The position numbers and the translations under genes are program-made. Shown in pieces: positions 34,088 to 42,732 of a stretch of DNA of 64,000 bases. The stretch spans positions 372,001 to 436,000 of the forward strand of contig DASVLJ010000071.1 of assembly GCA_036384915.1 (NCBI GenBank), given 5' to 3'. How positions within the stretch are numbered: position 1 is the stretch's first letter; each line of letters opens with the position of its first letter. The stretch comes from PKWO01 sp036384915 (GTDB lineage Bacteria; Pseudomonadota; Gammaproteobacteria; Burkholderiales; Burkholderiaceae_D). The notes beneath the pieces were generated by a model, which worked only from the letters and a program-made list of their open reading frames with translations, searched no databases and was not told the DNA's origin.

Positions 34088-34720
34088 TCACTCAAGCAAG
34101 CCATTCTTCATCGCGTAGTACGTGAGTTCAGCATTCGAATGCGCTCCCATTTTTTCCAGCACTCGCGCACGGTAAGTGCTGACGGTCTTGACGCTCAGGC
34201 ACAGCTTCTCCGCCATGTCCGACACCGCCTCCCCCTTGCACAATCGCAGAAAGACCTGAAATTCCCGATCCGATAGTTTCGTGTGCGCCGGCGCCGCGTC
34301 GGCTTGGCAGAAATTCCTGGCCAGCATGTCGCCGACGGCGGGATTGAGATAGCGCCGCCCCCTCGCCACCAGGCGTATCGCGCGCTCCATCTCTCCGGGC
34401 TCGCAATTCTTGTCGAGGTAGCCGTCCGCACCCATACGCAGCGCATTGACGGCATATTGCTCGGCCGGATAGCCGCTGAGCATCAGCACATGGAAACCAG
34501 GCTGGCCCTGCTTGATGGTGCGCAGCACGTCGATGCCGCTTTGCTCGGGCATGTTGATATCGAGCAGCATCACGTCGCACCGTTCCTTGCGAGCAATCTC
34601 AAGCGCCTCGCGGCAGGTCTCGGCTTCGGCCGAGACTTCCATATCGCTGACTTGCTCCATTATCTTCCTGAACCCCTGCCGCACGATTTCGTGATCGTCA
34701 CAAATGGCAACGCGTATCAT
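34088..34720 (-). CDS. NarL/FixJ-type response regulator
   Basis: This 210-residue regulator has a receiver domain (1-120) with D8, D9, phosphorylation site D54 (LLDINMPE) and K104-like lysine (YLDKNCEP). Its C-terminal LuxR-type helix-turn-helix (145-205) includes LSDREFQVFLRLCKG and LCLSVKTVSTYRARVLEKMG. It would be phosphorylated by the kinase encoded just downstream and bind DNA as a dimer. Targets are not evident. The 485 bp upstream carry no coding gene. Confidence 0.9.
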   Translation of the reverse strand: MIRVAICDDHEIVRQGFRKIMEQVSDMEVSAEAETCREALEIARKERCDVMLLDINMPEQSGIDVLRTIKQGQPGFHVLMLSGYPAEQYAVNALRMGADGYLDKNCEPGEMERAIRLVARGRRYLNPAVGDMLARNFCQADAAPAHTKLSDREFQVFLRLCKGEAVSDMAEKLCLSVKTVSTYRARVLEKMGAHSNAELTYYAMKNGLLE

Positions 34721-35205
34721 GATCGCTCCTTGTGTTTCGGTAAGAGTCGGACGTTACAAACCGTCAATCTCCATACCGCCTGTTTCTGAGGGACAGCGGA
34801 TTTGCGTTCTAAGTTCATTGGGGCGGCAAAAATTATTTCGCCTCCACTGCCTACAGCAACATGCGAACCTGTCCTACAGGATATCCGGTCTTGCCATAAT
34901 AAGTTGGGACCGTTCAGTAGGAGTGGTTCGCGCTTGCCGGAGGCGTGCTGCGACAGCAGGCTTCTCCATTGATGGAGGAAAACTCAAGACGATTCCCAAT
35001 ATGCGCGACGACAGAAATTGGCAGGACCATGAGCGCCATGAAGACGGCATGGGGAAGACCGCACCGCGACCAGCCATGCTTTTCTCCGTTGCGCGTCGGC
35101 AGCTTTGACGATGCGCGTCAAAGACAGCTTTGGTCACTCAGGGAACGCCGCGTAAAAAGGCCGGCTGAACGCCGGCCTGTTCTTGTCGAGCGTCGGACCG
35201 AAGGG
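34721..35205. other. Intergenic region without a gene
   Basis: These 485 bp contain the response-regulator promoter region and the terminator of the Gln-rich gene. A second small inverted repeat (CTTTGACG with CGTCAAAG, near 35103-35123) lies next to that terminator. Otherwise I see nothing that looks coding. Confidence 0.6.
35154..35178 (-). terminator. Terminator of the Gln-rich small gene
   Basis: Eight-bp arms AGGCCGGC and GCCGGCCT surround a 5-bp loop. Read on the minus strand the stem is followed by TTTTTA. It lies about 28 bp after the stop of the Gln-rich gene, a textbook rho-independent terminator. Confidence 0.85.
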
Positions 35206-35475
35206 TCAGTGCTGCTCGTTCTTGTTGTCGCTGCGATAGCTCTGCTGCCCATGCTGCTCGTTCGGGTTACCTTGCTGGCCTGACTGATGATGCAGTTGCT
35301 CACGCTGGCCCGACTGGTTTTGCTGCTGCTCGCGGCGTTGGCCCGTTTGATTTTGTTGCTGATTCTGCTGTCCCGATTGCTGGTTGTGCTGCTGGCCCTG
35401 TTGCCCCGATTGGCTTTGCTGCTGATGGCCGCCTTGCTCGGGATGCGACGGATGTTGCGTCGGCTTCTGGTTCAT
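35206..35475 (-). CDS. Gln-rich low-complexity small protein
   Basis: This 89-residue protein consists almost wholly of Gln, Gly, Ser, Asn, His and Arg, in imperfect repeats such as QSGQQGQQ, QNQSGQR and HHQSGQQG. It has no hydrophobic residues to speak of, so it must be disordered and very soluble. GGAGC sits at correct spacing before the ATG and a clear terminator follows, which argues that it is a real gene. The composition recalls prion-like or hydrophilin-type stress proteins. No function is known to me. Confidence 0.75.
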   Translation of the reverse strand: MNQKPTQHPSHPEQGGHQQQSQSGQQGQQHNQQSGQQNQQQNQTGQRREQQQNQSGQREQLHHQSGQQGNPNEQHGQQSYRSDNKNEQH

Positions 35476-35883
35476 GTTGAAAGCTCCTTATCTGGTTTGC
35501 CGCGGCATGTCGCGGCCACGCATCGCAGTGTCGCCGGTCGACACCTGACCTGATCGATTGTATGGAAGCCATGTTGCGTTAGGAATACGGCAAAAACCAT
35601 GGATTGCGTAGGACTGGATGAACTTAATTTTTCCGTCTGAAAAATACTTGTCTCCACGCACGAAGCGGGCAGAATGTTTCTGCAATAATCACGTCGATCC
35701 GGCACCCGCCTTTTTTCCGCTTTTTTGCCCGACTATTTGCCCGTATTCACGATATCGCGCTTGCCGACTCGCATTTTCTGCCTCATCGAGTCTTACACCG
35801 GCACTGAAGCCTGTCCGATACCGGGCCACGCTTCTGCGCCCTTACCATGCAACAGTGATTCCACCTTAACCAAGGAGAACAAC
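35476..35883. other. Divergent intergenic region
   Basis: These 408 bp lie between the Gln-rich gene and the DUF4142 gene and hold their two promoters. A/T-rich stretches occur near 35625-35645 and 35709-35725, but no pair of -35 and -10 boxes is convincing. The small frames here are not protein-like. Confidence 0.5.
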
Positions 35884-36477
35884 ATGAACACACTGATGCG
35901 TTCGGCCGTTCGCGGCCGGTCCCGCCTGGCATCGCCCCGCTATCGCTGGCACAGACTGGGCGGTATCGCCTTGGCCGGCATGCTGGCCGGCCTGTTGATT
36001 GGGAAGCTGGCCTATGCCGCCGACGAAGGCTTGAGCCATTGGGACAAGAGTTTCCTCACCTCGGCAATCGAATCGGACGCAGCGGAAATCAAGGCCAGCC
36101 AGATCGCGCTGGAAAAGAGCAGCAACACGGATGTCAAAAGCTTCGCACAAAAGATGATCGATGCGCACACCAAGACCAGTGAAGAATTGAAGAAGCTAGC
36201 CGCGCAAAAGAACGTGCAAGCGCCGACCGAACCCAGCCTGGCCCAGCGTACCAAGATCGACCTGCTGTCAAAATTGAGCGGCAGCTCATTCGACAATCAC
36301 TATGCCGACTCGATCGGCGTCTCTGCGCATGAAGATGCGGTCAAACTGTTTCAAAGCGCGGACAAGAAATCCAAGGATAGCGACATCAAGCAATTTGCCG
36401 ATGGCACCCTGCCCACCTTGCGCGACCATTTGACCATGGCCAACGACTTGAAAAGCAAGGTGGAAAAGGAAAAATAG
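35884..36477 (+). CDS. DUF4142 family exported protein
   Basis: This 197-residue protein has a long basic N-terminus, a hydrophobic signal core (about 26-45, ending AYAADEG) and a helical ferritin-like DUF4142 domain. Family features are DKSFLTSAIESDAAEIKAS at its start, AQKMIDAHTKTSEEL in the middle and a final helix LPTLRDHLTMANDL. Such proteins are periplasmic or secreted and often stress-linked, but their biochemical role is unknown. AAGGAGAACAAC precedes the start. Confidence 0.88.
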   Translation: MNTLMRSAVRGRSRLASPRYRWHRLGGIALAGMLAGLLIGKLAYAADEGLSHWDKSFLTSAIESDAAEIKASQIALEKSSNTDVKSFAQKMIDAHTKTSEELKKLAAQKNVQAPTEPSLAQRTKIDLLSKLSGSSFDNHYADSIGVSAHEDAVKLFQSADKKSKDSDIKQFADGTLPTLRDHLTMANDLKSKVEKEK

Positions 36478-36520
36478 CAGGGGAAACTCCGCCCGGATAC
36501 GAGCGGAGTCCTCGCGAACA

Positions 36521-38104
36521 TCACGCCGCCAGCGGCAGCGGCGTACGAACCAGGTGATCGAAGGCCGACAGCGAAGCCTTGGCGCCCTCGCCGGCCGAAA
36601 TGACGATCTGCTTGTAGGGCACGGTCGTCGCATCGCCCGCCGCGAACACGCCATCGACGCTGGTGCGGCACTTCTCGTCGATGATAATTTCGCCGAAGCG
36701 GTTCAACTCCACTGCGCCCTTCAAGAATTCGGTGTTGGGCACGAGGCCGATCTGCACGAACACGCCCTCAAGCTGGATATGGCGCGATTCGCCGCTGGTC
36801 CGGTCGGTGTAGGTCAGGCCATTGACGCGTGTGCCGTCGCCGCTGATTTCCGTGGTCTGCGCTTCGGTTTTGATATCGACATTGGGCAGGCTCTTGAGCT
36901 TGTTGACCAGCACCGCATCGGCGCGCAGTTCGGCGCCGAATTCCAGCACCGTCACGTGCGCTACCACCCCCGCCAGATCGATGGCCGCTTCGACGCCGGA
37001 ATTGCCGCCGCCGATCACGGCCACGCGCTTGCCCTTGAACAGCGGGCCGTCGCAGTGCGGGCAGTAAGCCACGCCACGGTTGCGGTATTCCTGTTCGCCC
37101 GGCACATTGACGTTGCGCCAGCGCGCACCGGTGGAAAGAATAACCGAGCGCGCCTTGAGTACGCCGCCGTCTTCGGTATGGACTTCAATGTAGTCGCCCA
37201 CGGTCGACGCCGGAACCAGGCGCGCGGCACGCTGGCGCAGCATCAACTCCACACCGTAGTGACGCACATGGCTTTCCAGGTCGGCCGCGAACTTCGGACC
37301 TTGCGTTTCCAACACCGAGATATAGTTTTCGATACCCAGCGTATCGTTGGTTTGGCCGCCCAGGCGCTCGGTCAGCACGCCGGTGCGTATGCCCTTGCGC
37401 GCCGCATAGACCGCCGCCGCCGCGCCGGCCGGGCCGCCGCCCACCACCAGCACGTCGAATGGTGCCTGCGCGGTGAGCTTGGCTGCTTCGCGCGCGCCGG
37501 TGTTGGCGTCGAGCTTGGCCACGATCTCTTCCACACTCATGCGCCCCGACGCGAAATTTTCGCCGTTCAAAAACACCATGGGTACGGCCATCACGTTACG
37601 CCGTTCCACTTCCTCCTGGAACAAGGCGCCATCGATCACGGTGGTGCGAATGTTGGGGTTGAGCGCCGCCATCAAATTCAAGGCCTGCACCACGTCCGGG
37701 CAGTTATGGCAGGAAAGCGACATGAACACTTCGAAGTGCAGCGGCTTCCCGTCGCGTCCTGACAAGGAACGAATCTGTTCGATCACGTCGGCCTCGACCT
37801 TGGGCGGATGGCCGCCGACTTGCAGCAGGGCCAGCACCAGCGACGTGAATTCATGCCCCATGGGAATGCCGGCGAATTCGATGCGCGGCTCTTCGCCCTT
37901 GACGGCGACGCCGAACGAGGGCTTGCGTGCACGTTGCGCGTCCTCGCGCACGCCGACACTTGCCGAGCAATCGGCGATGTCGGCTACCAGGCCATGGAGT
38001 TCTTCGCTGGCGGCGCTGTCGTCATAGCCCGGCACGAGTTCGATCGGGCGCTGCAGGCGTTCCAGATAGGCCTTGAGCTGGCCCTTGATATTGCTGTCCA
38101 ACAT
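36521..38104 (-). CDS. ahpF: Alkyl hydroperoxide reductase subunit F
   Basis: This 527-residue flavoprotein passes electrons from NADH to AhpC. The N-terminal double-thioredoxin part has CHNC (C132, C135). FAD and NAD binding motifs are GGGPAGAAAA and GGGNSGVEAA, and the redox-active CPHC lies in VAYCPHCDGP. The C-terminal GVFAAGDATTVPYKQ completes the FAD site. The start at 38104 has GGAG nine bases upstream. It follows ahpC by about 196 bp, a gap filled by a palindromic repeat. It would share the OxyR-controlled ahpC promoter unless the repeat stops transcription. Confidence 0.96.
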   Translation of the reverse strand: MLDSNIKGQLKAYLERLQRPIELVPGYDDSAASEELHGLVADIADCSASVGVREDAQRARKPSFGVAVKGEEPRIEFAGIPMGHEFTSLVLALLQVGGHPPKVEADVIEQIRSLSGRDGKPLHFEVFMSLSCHNCPDVVQALNLMAALNPNIRTTVIDGALFQEEVERRNVMAVPMVFLNGENFASGRMSVEEIVAKLDANTGAREAAKLTAQAPFDVLVVGGGPAGAAAAVYAARKGIRTGVLTERLGGQTNDTLGIENYISVLETQGPKFAADLESHVRHYGVELMLRQRAARLVPASTVGDYIEVHTEDGGVLKARSVILSTGARWRNVNVPGEQEYRNRGVAYCPHCDGPLFKGKRVAVIGGGNSGVEAAIDLAGVVAHVTVLEFGAELRADAVLVNKLKSLPNVDIKTEAQTTEISGDGTRVNGLTYTDRTSGESRHIQLEGVFVQIGLVPNTEFLKGAVELNRFGEIIIDEKCRTSVDGVFAAGDATTVPYKQIVISAGEGAKASLSAFDHLVRTPLPLAA

Positions 38105-38180
38105 AATGTGTTTCTCCAATATAGGTGAGGCTCAAGGCCATGAAATTAGGTTTTCCGCCAATGATCTGCGGAGTGTCGGG

Positions 38181-38294
38181 CCCTCTAAAATCGTAGCGAG
38201 CGGGTCAAGGTCGGGACCGAGAAGCGCAGCTGTACGGAGGTACAGCGCGCATCGCAGGCCCGAGATTGGGCCGCGCAGTAGATTTTAGAGGTGC
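38181..38294. repeat. Palindromic dispersed repeat between ahpC and ahpF
   Basis: Perfect 10-bp outer arms CTCTAAAATC (38183-38192) and GATTTTAGAG (38281-38290) enclose partly paired GC-rich flanks and a central perfect hairpin GCTGTAC-GGAG-GTACAGC. A shortened relative lies at 51768-51832 (shared TCGTAGCGAGCGGG and GCGCAGTAGATTT). Two copies in 64 kb point to a genome-wide REP/MITE-type family. Confidence 0.8.
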
Positions 38295-38300
38295 CCCTGC

Positions 38301-38864
38301 TTAGATCTTGCCGACGAGGTCCAACGACGGAGCGATGGTCTTCGCGCCTTCCTTCCACTTGGCCGGGCAGACTTGGCCGGGGTTGTTGGCGACATATTGC
38401 GCAGCCTTGAGCTTGCGCAGCGTTTCCGACACGTCGCGGGCGATGGCGTTATCGTGAATCTCCAGCGTCTTGATCGTGCCTTGCGGATTGACGATGAAGG
38501 TGCCGCGCAGTGCCAGGCCTTCTTCGGGGATGTGCACGCCGAAGGCATTGGTCAACTGGTGCGTCGGGTCGCCGATCAGCGGGAAACGGGCCTTGCCCAC
38601 TGCCGGGCTGGTTTCATGCCAGACCTTGTGCGCGAAATGCGTGTCGGTCGTGACGATATAAACTTCGGCGCCGGCATCGCGGAAAGCGGCATAGTTATCT
38701 GCCGCATCTTCGACTTCCGTCGGGCAATTAAAGGTGAAGGCCGCCGGCATGAAAATCAGGACCGACCATTTGCCTTGCAGCGATTGCTCGGTGACTTCGA
38801 TGAACTTGCCGTTATGAAATGCTTGGGCCTTGAACGGGGCGACTTGGGTGTTGATCAGAGACAT
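38301..38864 (-). CDS. ahpC: Peroxiredoxin AhpC
   Basis: This 187-residue typical two-Cys peroxiredoxin reduces hydrogen peroxide, organic peroxides and peroxynitrite with electrons from AhpF. The peroxidatic cysteine is C47 (FTFNCPTE) and the resolving cysteine C166 (GQVCPAKW). The length equals that of E. coli AhpC. The start follows AAGGAG. Transcription is likely from the promoter with an OxyR-like box at 38953-39018. Confidence 0.97.
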   Translation of the reverse strand: MSLINTQVAPFKAQAFHNGKFIEVTEQSLQGKWSVLIFMPAAFTFNCPTEVEDAADNYAAFRDAGAEVYIVTTDTHFAHKVWHETSPAVGKARFPLIGDPTHQLTNAFGVHIPEEGLALRGTFIVNPQGTIKTLEIHDNAIARDVSETLRKLKAAQYVANNPGQVCPAKWKEGAKTIAPSLDLVGKI

Positions 38865-38952
38865 GACATAACTCCTTACAAGATGGGTGGTTAATAACGT
38901 AGTGACGCAAATGGTTAATTAAAACTATCAATTTCAAAGAAGCGTTAGGCGA

Positions 38953-39018
38953 ATTGTATGGGAACGCCGATAATTCATCCAATCGATTGATTCTCTAATT
39001 GTAATAGATTATTTAAAT
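38953..39018 (-). promoter_or_regulatory. ahpC promoter with OxyR-like site
   Basis: On the minus strand, -35 TTGGAT (38982-38977) and -10 TACAAT (38958-38953) are 18 bp apart. Directly upstream lie four tetramers spaced by 7 bp, ATTT, CTAT, AGAG and CGAT (39018-38982). They match 12 of 16 positions of the OxyR pattern ATAG-N7-CTAT-N7-ATAG-N7-CTAT. The site touches the -35 box, as expected for OxyR activation. The remainder of the 370-bp gap up to 39234 holds no gene. Confidence 0.65.
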
Positions 39019-39234
39019 CGACGCTGATGGCGTAATTGCCCCCTGCATAAAAGAGATTGATCCCGTCAGCCAGGTTTCGATAACAAAACGACAACATCCA
39101 AGCACACTATCAGGCCTGGATCACATCGAGCGAAACGCATCTGGGATGGGTGGCGGAAAAAAGCTGCGCGCGACGCACGAAAGCCACCGCGAAAGAAGCG
39201 GAAGGCGGTCGGTACCGCCCTCCGAGTACGGCGA

Positions 39235-39825
39235 TTAAGGCTGGATCGGGCTGATCTTCGCGCCTTCAAGCGACACGCCAGCCATCACACCGGCATTGGT
39301 CGTGACGAAACCCACCACCTGCTGATGGGCAAGGTTGGTGTCGAGCTGGCCATTGGCACCGATCGTGGCGACGGCCACCGTGGCGTCGGCGCCAACTTGC
39401 CAGCCATTGCTTTGGCGGAAGTGGTTCAAAGCATCGTTCGTCATGAACATGATGATGATGCCCTTGGATTGCGCACCGATCTGCCAGCCAACGGAGCCGG
39501 CCGCAATGCTGTAATAGCGCTCGGTCACGCCGTTGACGCGCAAGGCACCACGGCCGTATTCGCCGCCCACGATCAGGCCGGCCTGGAATACGGAGGGGAA
39601 TACCAGGATGCCCTTGGCCTCGTTCCCGATCGCACGCGCGCCCGGCGTGGTGTCATACAGATGGGCCAGACCGGCGTCCACGCCCTCATTGATTTCGCGG
39701 CGGTCGGCATGATGGCTTTGCGAGTTCGGCGGCGTCGTAGTGGTGCTGCACGAGGAATAAATCAAGCTCGAGCCGGCGATCATGAAGGCGGCAATCGTGC
39801 GGCGCAGCGGAAAGGTCTTGTTCAT
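39235..39825 (-). CDS. YSC84/SYLF-domain lipoprotein
   Basis: This 196-residue protein has a lipoprotein-like signal (lipobox IYSSC, Cys about residue 26) and a Ser/Thr/Pro/Asn-rich linker, followed by a lipid-binding SYLF (YSC84) domain. Landmarks are GARAIGNEAKGILVFPSV, YSIAAGSVGWQIGAQSKG and the closing GVSLEGAKISPI. Bacterial members sit in the envelope and their role is unclear. AAGGAG precedes the ATG. It reads in the same direction as ahpC, but the 370-bp gap and the ahpC promoter suggest separate expression. Confidence 0.88.
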   Translation of the reverse strand: MNKTFPLRRTIAAFMIAGSSLIYSSCSTTTTPPNSQSHHADRREINEGVDAGLAHLYDTTPGARAIGNEAKGILVFPSVFQAGLIVGGEYGRGALRVNGVTERYYSIAAGSVGWQIGAQSKGIIIMFMTNDALNHFRQSNGWQVGADATVAVATIGANGQLDTNLAHQQVVGFVTTNAGVMAGVSLEGAKISPIQP

Positions 39826-40164
39826 TGTTGTGCTCCTTCAAATGAGTAGGATTACAACCGGATTGATAGAGTGCGCGTGCCAGCTTAATACGCACGAGTC
39901 CGGCCGGCCTGCGAGGCGCTTCGACACATCGATCCATGGACCGGATCGATGCCAGGACAGGGTGAAACGTTACAAAGTCCGACGAAACGATTCGGCCGGG
40001 CTGCACCCTCCTGGTTGCAAGGTTCGATTGCTGATGAAGCAACAAGTTCCAATGATGCCGTGCGTCAATATAAGGTGCGCTTTATCAAATCGGCCCGGAT
40101 TTGCGGCTGCGTAGCAAATCCGGGCCGGGCGTGGGTGAGTGACGGCGACGTTCGGTTCTTCTTT
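39826..40164. other. Intergenic region with terminator
   Basis: These 339 bp lie between the synthetase stop and the SYLF lipoprotein start. The strong hairpin at 40092-40126 ends the synthetase transcript. The rest should hold the lipoprotein promoter; no boxes are certain and no gene is seen. Confidence 0.55.
40092..40126 (-). terminator. Terminator-like hairpin after the acyl-CoA synthetase
   Basis: A perfect 13-bp inverted repeat, GGCCCGGATTTGC and GCAAATCCGGGCC, with a 9-bp loop lies about 40 bp after the synthetase stop. The T-rich tail on the minus strand is weak (GATTTGATA), but the stem is very stable. Confidence 0.65.
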
Positions 40165-41985
40165 TCAGTTTTTCTTGTATATCGCCGCAATCTCCCTTTC
40201 AAGCCGCGCATGCAGGGCATTGCGCTTTAATTTCAGGGTCGGCGTGATCAAACCGTTTTCAATGGTCCAGGGATCGATCGTGGCCCATACCGCGCGCGGC
40301 ACAGCGTAATACGGGAAGGCCTTGCTCGCTTCCTTGATGCGCGACAGAAGCGCATCGCGCACAGCCTGCGTCTGCAGGTTCGCGGCATCGCCGGCATCGA
40401 GCTTGAGATGCGCCGTCAGTTCGCGCCAGCCGTCCTTGCCGAGCACGACAAAGGCCGAAACGAAGGGGCGGTTTTCGCCGACCACCATGACTTGCTCGAA
40501 CAGCGGATCGGCCATGATGGCCAATTCCAGATCGGCCGGCGGAATCTTCTCCCCGGTCGAGGTCACCATGATTTCTTTCAGTCGCCCCGAGATGCGGATG
40601 CGGCCATCCTCGATCACAGCCTGATCTCCGGTGCGCAGCCAACCGTCGGCCGTGGTCACGGCGCGCGTATCGTCGGGCCGTCCCCAATAGCCCTTCATCA
40701 CAGAAGGCGCCCGCACCTGCAATTCATTGTTTTCGCCGATACGCACCTCCACGCCCTCGAGCGCACGGCCCACCGTCGCGGGCCAATTGTCGTCGAGCCC
40801 ATTGGCCGCCACCACGGGTGCGGTCTCGGTCATGCCGTAACCCTGCAACAGCGGCAAACCCAGGCCCAGGAAGCATTGGCCTACGGCTTGCGACAAGGCC
40901 GCGCCGCCGCTGACTGCGACGCGCAAGCGCCCGCCGAACAGGTCGAGGATATTTTTCGCCACCAATGGCTCAAGCGCCAGCCAGAGCAGACCATCGACCA
41001 GCGCCGAACCTTGCGCCCCGTCGGGCATGCCATTTCTGCGGCAAAAGCGGCGCCAGCCCACTTGCTGCGCCAGCTTGAACATCCCCTGCTTGAAGCCGCC
41101 CGCCTGCGCCAGCTTTTCCTGCAGCTTGGCGTAAAAGCGCTCATAGATGCGGGGCACCGACACCAGCACCGTGGGCCGCGCCGTCTTCAAATCTTCCGCG
41201 ATCAGCGCGGGCGCGCGCGCATAGACCACGCAACTGCCGGCCGCAACCGGCAGATAATAGCCGATGGTACGCTCGAAGGTATGCGAAAGCGGCAGGAAGG
41301 ACAGGAACACGTCGTCCAAACGCGCTTCCACGCGCGCCAGCACCGCACCGATATTCGCGACGATGTTATCGTGCGTCAGCATCACGCCCTTGGGCTTGCC
41401 GGTAGTGCCCGAAGTATAGACGATGGCGGCCAGGTCTTCCTTTTGTGTCGGCGCCAGCGGCAACGCCGTACCCGCCGCATGAGGCGCCAGCCACGAGTTG
41501 AGGCAGGTCACCGGCACGGCGCCACCTTCGTCCGGGCCGTCTTCTATCGTCACTACCAGCTTCAGATGCGGATATTGCTCGCAGGCTGTCGCGATCGGCG
41601 CCCATTGCGCGCGCGTCGAGAGCATCAGCATCGAAGCCTGGCAATCGTTGAGGATATAGCCTATGCTGCCCGGCGTATCGATCGCGTGCATGGGCACGGG
41701 CACAAAACCGCGCGCGAGGCAGGCCTGGTCTATGCTGACGGCATCGATGCCGTTGGGCAGCAGCACGGCAATGCGTGCCCCGTGCTCCAATTGCATGGCA
41801 TCGAGCGCACGCGCCCAGTGCGCCACGCGCTCGCCGATCTGCTTCCAGCTATACCCTACCCACCCTTTGGTTTCGCCTTCGAACTGGCGGTAGGCTTCCG
41901 CTTCCGGGCTGGCCCGCACGCGCTCCGAAAAGAGCTGGCCCAAGGTGGAAATTTTTTTAAGTGTCTCGCTTGCTGTTTGCGTCAT
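40165..41985 (-). CDS. Long-chain acyl-CoA synthetase (AMP-forming)
   Basis: This 606-residue member of the adenylate-forming superfamily activates a fatty acid to acyl-CoA through an acyl-adenylate. Motifs are the P-loop YTSGTTGKPKGVMLTH, LPLSHTFERT, the adenine motif LLQGYGMTETAP, WLRTGDQAVIEDGRIRISGR and a hinge with KEIMVTSTGEKIPP. The pattern fits the FadD15-like long-chain group. The ATG at 41985 is chosen over an upstream TTG. The upstream neighbour is a small exported SRPBCC protein, 35 bp away on the same strand. Confidence 0.9.
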   Translation of the reverse strand: MTQTASETLKKISTLGQLFSERVRASPEAEAYRQFEGETKGWVGYSWKQIGERVAHWARALDAMQLEHGARIAVLLPNGIDAVSIDQACLARGFVPVPMHAIDTPGSIGYILNDCQASMLMLSTRAQWAPIATACEQYPHLKLVVTIEDGPDEGGAVPVTCLNSWLAPHAAGTALPLAPTQKEDLAAIVYTSGTTGKPKGVMLTHDNIVANIGAVLARVEARLDDVFLSFLPLSHTFERTIGYYLPVAAGSCVVYARAPALIAEDLKTARPTVLVSVPRIYERFYAKLQEKLAQAGGFKQGMFKLAQQVGWRRFCRRNGMPDGAQGSALVDGLLWLALEPLVAKNILDLFGGRLRVAVSGGAALSQAVGQCFLGLGLPLLQGYGMTETAPVVAANGLDDNWPATVGRALEGVEVRIGENNELQVRAPSVMKGYWGRPDDTRAVTTADGWLRTGDQAVIEDGRIRISGRLKEIMVTSTGEKIPPADLELAIMADPLFEQVMVVGENRPFVSAFVVLGKDGWRELTAHLKLDAGDAANLQTQAVRDALLSRIKEASKAFPYYAVPRAVWATIDPWTIENGLITPTLKLKRNALHARLEREIAAIYKKN

Positions 41986-42020
41986 TCTTGTTCGATCTAT
42001 TTTTGTCAAAAGGAATCAGT

Positions 42021-42554
42021 TTACTCCGGCGAACCCTTCTCGGCATAGCTGGCCAGCCTGCGGAACTGCTCCGACAGCATGGCATCGACGGGCGCGGCCC
42101 ACTTGTCGAGTCCGGAATTCTGAGCGCCGCTGACGCGGTATGTCAGCTTGAGCACCGTGCCTTCGCCGCGCGGCGCCATGGTGAAAGTCAGGATGCCGGT
42201 GACGGCAAGCTCCTGCAGCGGCCCGAGGCTTGTCTGCAGGCGCACCTGGCTGTCCTTGCGCAGAGAAATCACCGTGCCGTGCAGCACCGCGCCGCCATCC
42301 CAACGCTCGCAAAAGCAGCCGCCCGGTGCCATTTGCATGCTCAAGTTGCCCGCATCGTGCGAAAACGTGTGATCCTTGTTCCACCACTTGTCGACTTTCC
42401 CGATGTCGGCATAGACCTCGCCCGGCCTGGCATGGATTTCCTGCTCCAGCACCACCAGGAGACTGGCCGGCGATATCTCGCTCGTCGCCGCCTGCCCCAA
42501 TGCCGGCAAAGCGCTTGCCGCAATGCAAAATAACATGCCGCGAATCCCGTTCAT
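42021..42554 (-). CDS. Exported SRPBCC-family protein
   Basis: This 177-residue protein has a signal peptide (about 1-23, ending GQA). It then has a START/polyketide-cyclase-like fold with the usual helix-grip pattern: HARPGEVYADIGKVDKWWNKDHTFS, strands around GGCFCERWDGG and TFTMAPRGEGTVLKLTYRVSG, and a long C-terminal helix. Such domains bind hydrophobic ligands. It may be linked to lipid handling because the acyl-CoA synthetase follows, but that is inference. A GGAGG site precedes the start. Confidence 0.8.
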   Translation of the reverse strand: MNGIRGMLFCIAASALPALGQAATSEISPASLLVVLEQEIHARPGEVYADIGKVDKWWNKDHTFSHDAGNLSMQMAPGGCFCERWDGGAVLHGTVISLRKDSQVRLQTSLGPLQELAVTGILTFTMAPRGEGTVLKLTYRVSGAQNSGLDKWAAPVDAMLSEQFRRLASYAEKGSPE

Positions 42555-42732
42555 TCCCGCTTCCTCCCGAATGACGAATCTAACCCGGGCGATGCCATGC
42601 GGGCAAGGGCATTTCTGACAGATTTGTCATTTTGGCGTCAGAGTCCGGTCCCCGGACCGGGCTTATAGTGCGATGCATTATGGGCCGGCGCCGACTTGAG
42701 GCAAAATAGCCGTGCACTCTGGAACAATCGCA

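Noticed and set aside
39066..39269. A small minus-strand frame overlapping the SYLF lipoprotein end
   Set aside because: It is Arg/Phe-rich, without a ribosome site, and overlaps a better-supported gene.
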